NCBI RefSeq assembly: GCF_051388935.1
Contig: NZ_JBPKBI010000015.1
Coordinates: 62,001 to 126,000 of the forward strand
Direction of reading: 5' to 3'
DNA length: 64,000 nucleotides
Source: Yinghuangia sp035454725
GTDB taxonomy: Bacteria; Actinomycetota; Actinomycetes; Streptomycetales; Streptomycetaceae
Numbering within the stretch: position 1 is the stretch's first letter; every line of letters begins with the position of its first letter. Under the pieces are notes generated by a model. That model made no database searches and was not told the origin of the DNA. It worked only from the letters and a program-made list of their open reading frames with translations. The translations under genes and the position numbers were made by a program. Shown here one piece after another: positions 57,617 through 64,000 of the stretch.

Positions 57617-60156
57617 GGGCGTTCCTTCGGTCGTTCGGTGGTGACGTCGGCGGTGGCCCGGGCGCGTTCGGAGGCGCGCTGGAACGCCGATATCGTCGCG
57701 GCTGCCTCGCGCGGCGACGGGCGGGCGGGAGCATCGCCCCCGGACTCGGCGTCCGTCGATTCGTCGGCGCGGGCTTCCCGCAGCGGTGCGGCCAGGTTCG
57801 CCTGGCGTACGCGGCGGGGCAGCGGTTTGGGACGGCCGTTTCCGGCGGGTGGGGTGGCGGGTGCGGTCTCTGACGGCGCTGCCGCGGCCGGGGAAGGCCC
57901 GGCGGGGTTCGCGGTTTCCGCTGTCTCCGCTCCCACCGGTGCCTCCACTGTCTCGTTCTCGTCGGTATCCGCGGCGGCGTCCGGGCCCGTGGCTTCGTCG
58001 GCGTCCGAGCCACGGCTGGGTGCGGGGATCGAAAGCCGGGTGACGGTGGCCGGGGTCGCCTGTGGCAGCGGCTCCCCGGGCTCCGCCGGCTCCGCGCCGT
58101 CCGTCGGCTCCCCGGAGGCGGTCGGTGCGGAATCGTCCGCGGACTCCCCGGCCTCGGGAGTGTCCGCGTCGTCGCTCCCGTCGGGGCCGATGATGAGCTC
58201 GCGGGGGATGAGGACGATCGCGAGGGTACCGCCGTAGGGCGACGGACGCAGGGCCACGTTGATGCCGTACCGCTGCGCGAGTTGCGCGACGACGAACAGG
58301 CCGAGCCGCAGGTCGTCGGCGAGCGCCACCATGTCGAAGGGTGTGGGCTGCGCCAGTTCGGCGTTGAGCGTTTCGTACTCCTCGGCGCCCATGCCCAGGC
58401 CGCGGTCCTCGATCTCCACGGCGAGGCCGGTGGCGACCGGCATGCCGCGTACCTCGACCGGGGTGTCCGGAGGCGAGAACTTCGTCGAGTTCTCCAGGAG
58501 TTCGGCGAGCAGGTGGATCACGCCGCCGACCGCGGGCCCGGCCAGGGACAGGTCGGAGGCCACGCGCACGTTGACGCGGGCGTAGTCCTCGACCTCGCCG
58601 ACCGCGCTGCGGACGACGTCGACCATCCGCACCGGCTTGCTCCAGCGGCGTCCGGGCTGGTGACCGCTCAGGATCACCAGGTTCTCCTCGTACCGCCGCA
58701 GCCGCGTGGCCAGGTGGTCGAGCAGGAACAGGTCCTCAAGGAGTTCGGGGTCCTGGTGCCGGCTCTCCATCGCGTCCAGGACCCGGAGCTGGCGGCCGAC
58801 GAGCGACTGCGTGCGCAACGCGACGTTGTGGAAGACCTTGGCGTAGCCCTCGCGTTCGCGGGCGAGACGGACCGCGCCGTCGACCGCGGCGCGCTCGGCC
58901 GTGCCGAACGCCGCCGCGACCTGCCCGATCTCGTCGTTGCCGTGCGGCAGTTCCGGCATCTGCGACGTGTCGGTGAGGTCGTCCAGGCCGAGTGCGGCTC
59001 CGTCGACGTTCTCGCCGCGGCTGAGCCGGGCGATCACGGACGGCAGCCGCTTCTGCGCCAGTTCGACCGTCGCGTGGTGCAGGCCCATCAGGCGCCGGCG
59101 CAGCGAGCGTGTGACGCCCCAGCACAGCAGGCTGACCGCGGCGACCACCGCCAGGCCGAGAGCGGTGATCAGCCAGACCATGAACTCCTGGTCGTCGACG
59201 CGCTTTTCCGCGGCCTCGACGATCGTCTCCGCGCGCTGGCCGTTGAACGCCGTGATCTGGGTCATGACCTGGTCCATGGTCGTGCGCCAATCGGCGGTCT
59301 CGGGCGGCAGCCCCAGGCCCTGCGACGGTCGGCCGTCCACGCCCATGGCCAGGACCGCTGTTTCCGCGGTGACCAGTGCCCGCCAGGGTCGGCTCGACGT
59401 CATCTCCCGGTAGGCGCCCACGAATCGGGGTTCGAGGTTCGGCTCGATCTGTTCCCCGTACAGCATGCGGCGCGCGCCGACAGCCTCGGCGAAATCGAGG
59501 TATTCGGCGGCGCCCAGTTCGCCCACACCCAGGGCATAGGTCAGCAGCGCGTCTTCCCGCGAGGTCATCTCCGCGGCGCGAAAGACGTCGATGAGCGTCT
59601 CGGAACGGTGGGTGAGGTTGCCGTCCGTCTCCACACGCGACAGCGCGGAGAACGTCGTCAACTGCGTTTGCACCGCGTCGTTGTACAGCCGCAGCAGGTC
59701 CGGCCGCTTGCCGTCCCGGTGGTCGATCTGCGCGCGCGTGGCAGGCAGCAGGTCGCGTGACTCCTCGATGAGCCGGGCTTTGTCCAGGATGTTCGCGTCT
59801 GTGTCGGTGAGCTTGCCGATCATCCGGGTGAACTCGGCCAGCGCCGCGTCGGTCCTGGCCCGAGTGGCGTCGAGTTCGGCCTTCGTGCCGCTGTCCGCTC
59901 CCGCGAGCCATGCCGCGCTGAGCCGGCGTTCCTGCTGGAGCTGCACCATCACGGCGTACGCGGAGGGTCCCGCCTTCGCCGAAATCGTGTTCTGGTCACG
60001 CAGATCGGAGGCTTCCGTCCACATGTGCTCCGCTGTGTAGGCCCAGAGCCCGATGAGCGCCAGGGACGGCACCACCGCGAGGACGACCAACATCGTGCGT
60101 ATCGAGGAACGTCGTCGCGGCCGGTCGGCGCCGGCTCCCCGGAGGGTGAATCTCAT
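57613..60156 (-). CDS. cvnA: Conservon sensor kinase CvnA with nitrate/nitrite-sensing-type domain
   Basis: This is an 847-residue membrane sensor. A helix at about 23-45 is followed by an extracytoplasmic four-helix NIT-like domain (about 50-325), a second helix at about 330-352, a HAMP-like linker, an HK-like helical region (LFLLDHLATRLRRYEENLVI, about 473-492) and an HATPase with N-box LLAELLENSTKFSPP and G1 VEIEDRGLGMG. Residues from about 660 are a disordered acidic Ala/Pro/Glu tail. It is the first gene of the conservon. The signal is unknown, and the NIT fold does not prove nitrate binding. The ATG is at 60156. Confidence 0.93.
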   Translation of the reverse strand: MRFTLRGAGADRPRRRSSIRTMLVVLAVVPSLALIGLWAYTAEHMWTEASDLRDQNTISAKAGPSAYAVMVQLQQERRLSAAWLAGADSGTKAELDATRARTDAALAEFTRMIGKLTDTDANILDKARLIEESRDLLPATRAQIDHRDGKRPDLLRLYNDAVQTQLTTFSALSRVETDGNLTHRSETLIDVFRAAEMTSREDALLTYALGVGELGAAEYLDFAEAVGARRMLYGEQIEPNLEPRFVGAYREMTSSRPWRALVTAETAVLAMGVDGRPSQGLGLPPETADWRTTMDQVMTQITAFNGQRAETIVEAAEKRVDDQEFMVWLITALGLAVVAAVSLLCWGVTRSLRRRLMGLHHATVELAQKRLPSVIARLSRGENVDGAALGLDDLTDTSQMPELPHGNDEIGQVAAAFGTAERAAVDGAVRLAREREGYAKVFHNVALRTQSLVGRQLRVLDAMESRHQDPELLEDLFLLDHLATRLRRYEENLVILSGHQPGRRWSKPVRMVDVVRSAVGEVEDYARVNVRVASDLSLAGPAVGGVIHLLAELLENSTKFSPPDTPVEVRGMPVATGLAVEIEDRGLGMGAEEYETLNAELAQPTPFDMVALADDLRLGLFVVAQLAQRYGINVALRPSPYGGTLAIVLIPRELIIGPDGSDDADTPEAGESADDSAPTASGEPTDGAEPAEPGEPLPQATPATVTRLSIPAPSRGSDADEATGPDAAADTDENETVEAPVGAETAETANPAGPSPAAAAPSETAPATPPAGNGRPKPLPRRVRQANLAAPLREARADESTDAESGGDAPARPSPREAAATISAFQRASERARATADVTTERPKERP

Positions 60157-60273
60157 CGTCTATTCCAAGCCAATTCAAACAAGAGGGAGCGCGCTGACGC
60201 ACAGGCATGCGAGCGATGAGTCTGGGGGCCAGGGGAGCCGGATGTCCAGATGTTGGAGTGAATCCACTTATCG

Positions 60274-61833
60274 TCAGCTTGTCGGCGGTCCCGCCTGGTT
60301 GCCCTGCAAGCGCGCCAAGTCCGCCGCTCTGACCTGGATGACCACGGCCGCGACCAGTGCCGCGATCACCGCGAAAATCGCGGCGGTGACGAACGCGGCG
60401 GTGATGCCGTCGGTGAGGATCTGGTCGGCGTACGAGCGCGGCAGTTGGCCGGTCCGCTCGAACGCGGCCCGCTGCTCCGGGGTCGCCTGGGTGAGGAATT
60501 CCTTCACCTGGTCGTCGGCGGCGTCGCGGCTCGCGGTTCCGTACACCGTCACCAGAATCGACAGGCCGAGCGAGCCCCCGACCTGTTGGGTGGCGTTGAG
60601 CAGGCCGGACGCGGCCCCGGTGTCGCGTTCGACGACGTTCGACACCGCCATCAGCGTCAGCGACACGAACTGCATGCCCATGCCCAGCGCGAAGACGAGG
60701 ATCGGCCCCAGCACGCTGCCCAGGTAAGTGCTGTCGACGTCGATCAGCGTCAGCCAGCCCAACCCGATCGCGGTCAACAGCGCGCCCACGACCATGAACG
60801 GCTTGGGCCCGAATTTCGGCAGCAGTTGCGACGTCACACCCGCGCCGATCGCGATGACCGCACTGACCGGCAGGAACGCCAGGCCCGTGGCAAGAGGGCT
60901 GAAACCGAGGACGTCCTGCACCCACAGCGTCAGGAAGAAGAACATCCCGAAAATCGACGCCGCGAGCAGCAGCATGATGGTGTACGCGCCGGACCGGTTT
61001 CGGTCGGCGAACATGCGCAGCGGGGTGATCGGTTGGCGTGACCGGTTTTCGATGGTCACGAACGCCGTAAGCACCACCGCGGCGGCCACGAACGACGCGA
61101 TGGTCAGCCCGTCGCGCCAGCCGTCCTGCCCGGCGCGGATGAACCCGTAGACCAGCAGTCCGACGCCGAAGGTCGACGTCAGCGCGCCCGCGAGGTCGAA
61201 GTGCCCCGGCCGGCGCGCGGATTCCGCGATGCAGCGCGGCGTGGCGAGTGCGATCGCGAGCCCGATCGGCACGTTGACGAAGAAGATCCAGCGCCAGTCG
61301 AGCCATTCGACCAGCATCCCGCCGGCCAGCAGGCCGATCGCCCCGCCGCCCGCCGACACCGCCGCGAACACCCCGAACGCCCGGTTGCGTTCCGGTCCTT
61401 CGTTGAACGTCGTGGTGATCAGCGACAGTGCGGTCGGCGACGCGATCGCCCCGCCGACGCCCTGCAACGCCCGCGCCGCGAGCAACTGCCAGGACTCCTG
61501 CGCGAGTCCGCCGAGCAACGACGCGACGACGAACAGCAGCACCCCGAAGATGAACACCCGCCGCCGTCCGAGGATGTCGCCGGCCCGGCCGCCGAGCAGC
61601 AGCAGGCCGCCGAACGTGAGGGTGTACGCGTTGATCACCCACGACAGGCTCGTGGTCGAGAAATCCAGCGCGCTTTGGATGTGCGGCAGCGCGATGTTCA
61701 CGATGGTGATGTCCAGCACCACCATCAACTGGCACGACGCCAGGACCAGAAGCGCAAGTCCCTTGCGCGCGCTGCCTGGTGCGGTGTCTGCGGGGGCTGT
61801 CCGGGCGGAGGGTGATTGCGCCATGGCGGGCAT
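60274..61833 (-). CDS. MFS drug exporter, DHA2 type
   Basis: This 519-residue exporter has about fourteen helices. Motifs are LDITIVNIALPHIQSAL after helix 1, the motif-A-like GRAGDILGRRRVFIFG and the motif-C-like GGAIGLLAGGMLVEW. A loop of about 50 residues near the end (QVKEFLTQATPEQRAAFERT) precedes the last helix. ATG 61833 (MPAMAQS) or 61824 (MAQS) could be the start, and neither has a strong ribosome site. It is divergent from the binding lipoprotein gene. The substrate is not predictable. Confidence 0.9.
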   Translation of the reverse strand: MPAMAQSPSARTAPADTAPGSARKGLALLVLASCQLMVVLDITIVNIALPHIQSALDFSTTSLSWVINAYTLTFGGLLLLGGRAGDILGRRRVFIFGVLLFVVASLLGGLAQESWQLLAARALQGVGGAIASPTALSLITTTFNEGPERNRAFGVFAAVSAGGGAIGLLAGGMLVEWLDWRWIFFVNVPIGLAIALATPRCIAESARRPGHFDLAGALTSTFGVGLLVYGFIRAGQDGWRDGLTIASFVAAAVVLTAFVTIENRSRQPITPLRMFADRNRSGAYTIMLLLAASIFGMFFFLTLWVQDVLGFSPLATGLAFLPVSAVIAIGAGVTSQLLPKFGPKPFMVVGALLTAIGLGWLTLIDVDSTYLGSVLGPILVFALGMGMQFVSLTLMAVSNVVERDTGAASGLLNATQQVGGSLGLSILVTVYGTASRDAADDQVKEFLTQATPEQRAAFERTGQLPRSYADQILTDGITAAFVTAAIFAVIAALVAAVVIQVRAADLARLQGNQAGPPTS

Positions 61834-62262
61834 CCGAATCGAGCGGAATCCGGTCGTAGGCGCTTGCCCCGACCGGACTGCCGAGCGGGCAGGCCTGCCG
61901 GAGTACGCGCCTTTTCCGACCGTAACCCGGTGTGCGGCGACCTGCCCGACGGGCTGAGCCGGCGTGGCCGCTCGGAAGTCCCTGTCACGCACCGCACCGC
62001 TCCGACTGCGCCCTGCCACACCGTTTGGAAGGCGACGGGGTGCGCCCGACCGCGTTCGCCGAACCGTTACATCGCGGGAGCGTCCGTGCATTCAGCGCTG
62101 ACCTGCGCGAATGCTTCGAGCATGTGCGGACGCAACCAAAGGTCGCGCGGACTGTGTGCCGCCACATATCGACCGCGACCCTCGCGCGCGGACATAGTGC
62201 GAGCCCACTTGTTGACGGCCGCTTGTCCACGGCTGCCTGGAGACGACTGCGCGAGGAGGGCC
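61834..62262. other. Divergent intergenic region, MFS exporter to lipoprotein
   Basis: No gene is visible in these 429 bp apart from the short ORF that begins at 62263. It should hold the exporter promoter and the lipoprotein promoter. I see no clear dyad. Confidence 0.5.
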
Positions 62263-62325
62263 ATGTGCAACTTGGCGCCGGTGCTCGACCGCCCGCCCGG
62301 CCACGGATGCCGGGGACGCGTATGA
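62263..62325 (+). CDS. Candidate 20-codon upstream ORF coupled to the binding lipoprotein gene
   Basis: GAGGAGG lies 3 nt before the ATG of a 20-residue peptide starting MCNLAPVLDRPPGHG and ending RV. Its TGA overlaps the ATG at 62322 of the lipoprotein (ATGA). The lipoprotein itself has no ribosome binding site, so reinitiation from this ORF is a plausible way to translate it. The peptide has Cys at positions 2 and 16. It does not resemble the cysteine leader peptides I know from sulfur genes. Confidence 0.5.
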   Translation: MCNLAPVLDRPPGHGCRGRV

Positions 62326-63620
62326 GGCGGCACCGGCCGAGGCGGCACCGGTTGAGCACGGGCAGGAGGAGCCTGCGGGTGTGCGTCGCCCTCGCGGTGG
62401 CCCTCGCGCTCGCGGTCGGCGGGTGCGCGGCCTTCTCGTCCGGCGGCGGCTCGGACGACAGCGTCGACGTCAGGACCGGGCCCGGCATCACCGACCGCAC
62501 CATCACCCTCGGCGCGATCACCGACCTCACCGGTGTCTACGCGACCCTCGGCAAGAGCATGACGCAGGCGCAGCAGTTGTACTTCGACCAGCTCAACGAC
62601 GCCGGCGGCGTGTGCGGACGCGACGTCGAACTGCTCATCCGCGACCACGGCTACGACGTGCAGCGGGGCGTCGACGCGTACGCCGAGGTCTCGGGCAAGG
62701 TGGCCGGCCTTCCGCAGGTGATCGGGTCGCCGATCGTCAGCGCACTGCTGCCGAACGTGCAGCGGGACCAGATGCTCACGATCCCCGCGGCGTGGGCGTC
62801 GACGCTGCTCGCGCACCGCTACATCCAGGTCGTCGGCGGCACGTACGACATCGAGATGATCAACGCCGTCGGGTTCCTGGTGAAGGAGAAGGGCCTTCGG
62901 AGCGGCGACAAGATCGGCCACGTCTATTTCGAGGGCGAGTACGGCGAGAGCGCCCTCTCGGGTGCGAAATTCGCCGCCGGACGAGCCGGAGTGACCGTCG
63001 TCGAGCAGCGCATCAAGGCCACCGACGCCGAGATGGCACCCCAGGTCGCCGCGCTCCGGGCGGCCGGCGTCAAGGCGATCCTGATGAGCGCCGGGCCGAA
63101 GCAGTCCGCGTCCCTGTCCACCGTCGCCGCGGCCGTCGGCCTGAACGTCCCGATCGTGTCCAACAACCCCGGTTTCAGCCCGCAACTGCTCAGCTCGCCG
63201 GCCGCGAGCTCGCTGCTGAGCAACTTCTACCTGGTCAGCGCGGTGCAGACGGCCAGCGCGGCGGTCTCCGGCATGCGGTCCCTGGTCGCCGCGTACGAGG
63301 AGGAGTATCCGACCTCGCCGTTCGACAGCGCGGTCTCGTTCGGCTACGTCGCCGCGCAGGTGTTCGGTGCGGCTCTGAAGAAAGCCTGCGAGGCCAAGGA
63401 CCTGTCCCGCGAAGGGATCCTGCTCGCGCTGCGCACCATGAAGTCGTTCGAAAGCGGCGGCATCATGCCTCCGCTCGACTTCAGCAAACCCGGTGACGCG
63501 GGCTCCGCGACGTCGTTCGTGCAACGTCCGCACCCGACGGCCAAGGGCGGACTGATCAGCATCGGGGAGCCGATCACCGCGGAAGGTGTGGAGGACTACC
63601 GGTTCCCGAGCCCCGGCTGA
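62322..63620 (+). CDS. Branched-chain-amino-acid-type ABC substrate-binding lipoprotein
   Basis: This 432-residue lipoprotein has a strongly basic head (RRHRPRRHR), a hydrophobic stretch and the lipobox AVGGC with the lipidated Cys near residue 30. Then comes a periplasmic-binding type I fold (Peripla_BP_6, LivK-like): ITLGAITDLTGVYATLGKSM, QLYFDQLNDAGGVCGRDVEL and GHVYFEGEYGESALSGAKFA. ATG 62322 is preferred to ATG 62307 because it overlaps the stop of a short ORF with a good ribosome site. No ABC permease or ATPase genes lie next to it, so it may be an orphan receptor. Confidence 0.88.
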   Translation: MRRHRPRRHRLSTGRRSLRVCVALAVALALAVGGCAAFSSGGGSDDSVDVRTGPGITDRTITLGAITDLTGVYATLGKSMTQAQQLYFDQLNDAGGVCGRDVELLIRDHGYDVQRGVDAYAEVSGKVAGLPQVIGSPIVSALLPNVQRDQMLTIPAAWASTLLAHRYIQVVGGTYDIEMINAVGFLVKEKGLRSGDKIGHVYFEGEYGESALSGAKFAAGRAGVTVVEQRIKATDAEMAPQVAALRAAGVKAILMSAGPKQSASLSTVAAAVGLNVPIVSNNPGFSPQLLSSPAASSLLSNFYLVSAVQTASAAVSGMRSLVAAYEEEYPTSPFDSAVSFGYVAAQVFGAALKKACEAKDLSREGILLALRTMKSFESGGIMPPLDFSKPGDAGSATSFVQRPHPTAKGGLISIGEPITAEGVEDYRFPSPG

Positions 63621-63718
63621 CCCGGGGAGACAGAGAGATCGGGCCGCCCCGGCCGACCGGCGCCCGCAGGGTGGCGTGTTCGTGCAGTGCGCGCCACCGG
63701 GAAACCACAGCGGCGACG

Positions 63719-63754
63719 GGGCCTGTGTTACTCCGATGGGAGTAACACAGGCCC
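63719..63754 (+). terminator. Long perfect hairpin after the lipoprotein gene
   Basis: GGGCCTGTGTTACTCC (63719-63734) and GGAGTAACACAGGCCC (63739-63754) form a perfect 16-bp stem with a GATG loop, 98 nt after the lipoprotein stop. The AT-bearing centre is unusual for local terminators, so an operator for the next gene is an alternative. Confidence 0.65.
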
Positions 63755-63881
63755 TGTCACACCTTCGGCAGTAACCGCCTTCTCCGTCGCCGGCCCGACG
63801 ATCCGCCGCTGTGCCGCCGGAAGCCTGGACAGCAGGACTTCGGCACGTTCGGTACCTCGGGCATCGGCGGGAAGGCGGGGC

Positions 63882-64000
63882 ATGGACACGACGGAACAGC
63901 CCACACGCGCACGGCGGTGGGTGTGGGGAGCGCTCACCCTCTGGGTGGTCCTCGCGGCGGCACTCGTGCCGCTCGCGGCGAAGCTCGGCGACGAGCAGAA
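63882..64000 (+). CDS. Membrane protein, probably MMPL/RND-type transporter, 3'-truncated by the window
   Basis: Only the first 39 codons are seen: a short basic head (MDTTEQPTRARRWVWG), one hydrophobic helix (ALTLWVVLAAALVPLA) and the segment AAKLGDEQ. A first helix followed by KLGD plus acidic residues is how many actinobacterial MMPL lipid/drug exporters begin, so I suggest that family with low certainty. The ATG at 63882 has GGAAGGCGGGG just upstream. Confidence 0.5.
   Translation, partial: MDTTEQPTRARRWVWGALTLWVVLAAALVPLAAKLGDEQ

Noticed and set aside
63586..63937. Short frames on both strands around the 63.7 kb hairpin
   Set aside because: They cross the perfect stem-loop and the lipoprotein end, and lack ribosome sites.
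1..64000. CRISPR arrays, rRNA genes, insertion sequences and prophage modules
   Set aside because: I saw no spaced direct repeats, no rRNA sequence, no transposase or integrase, and no attachment-site duplication at the two tRNA genes.

Overview
The window is high-GC DNA from an actinobacterium, most like the Streptomycetaceae and their relatives. The signs are codons ending almost always in G or C, frequent GTG and TTG starts, ATGA/GTGA stop-start overlaps, a four-gene conservon (sensor kinase, roadblock, DUF742, GTPase), many DesK/NarL-type two-component pairs, and an HTH regulator next to an RsbW-like ATPase. A perfect 16-bp parS centromere site at 11100-11115 and dnaB at the left edge suggest that the window lies fairly close to the chromosomal replication origin. 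Four runs of N (2585-2717, 27410-27574, 41193-41258, 56030-56123) mark scaffold gaps, so this is a draft assembly. At the third gap the flanks are duplicated, and collapsing them restores one intact permease gene.

Layout. 0-4 kb: dnaB with an intein in its Walker A motif, then a MerR-thioredoxin operon and an SDR reductase on the opposite strand. 3.9-8.1 kb: two histidine kinase/response regulator pairs. 8-16 kb: Nudix, LysR, trans-sulfuration enzyme, parS, four-helix membrane protein, cupin, TenA thiaminase, small membrane protein, NAD-epimerase, PLP deaminase/desulfhydrase and cyclase. 16-21 kb: DUF1838, DUF2079 membrane protein, a kinase-like phosphotransferase coupled to a tiny zinc-ribbon protein, DUF4291, and a proline-rich membrane protein. 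21.2-26.1 kb: a five-gene translationally coupled operon matching the actinobacterial steroid side-chain (igr-type) set: two acyl-CoA dehydrogenases, a MaoC-DUF35 fusion, a MaoC hydratase and an Ltp2-like aldolase. 26.3-31.7 kb: secreted DUF1906 protein, MFS pump with an operator over its -10 box, acyl-CoA ligase and a TetR regulator. 31.7-35.3 kb: a 1209-residue PAS/degenerate-kinase/receiver protein, followed by tRNA-Ser(GCU) and tRNA-Arg(ACG). 36-46 kb: DHFR-like reductase, small membrane proteins, a two-component pair divergent from an FtsX-type ABC exporter, and a large unrecognised 840-residue protein. 46-52 kb: a leaderless 35-codon ORF coupled to an F420-type oxidoreductase, an SDR, and an ABC transporter with its own two-component pair. 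52-56 kb: frameshifted GNAT, HTH regulator, ATPase, a 43-residue CxxCxGxG protein and a PIMT-like methyltransferase. 56-60 kb: conservon. 60-64 kb: MFS exporter, a branched-chain-type binding lipoprotein behind a coupled 20-codon ORF, and the start of an MMPL-like membrane protein.

Genes that appear to work together are the igr-like operon (propionyl-side-chain removal from steroid CoA thioesters), the conservon (membrane signalling complex), the MerR-thioredoxin pair, and the ABC/two-component modules. For the 48-52 kb module a shared 31-nt bipartite motif upstream of both the transporter and the kinase gives direct sequence support. The most interesting less-explained items are the 54-56 kb methyltransferase cluster, the two tiny coupled upstream ORFs, the degenerate PAS kinase with a roughly 480-residue proline-rich linker, and the unrecognised 840-residue protein.
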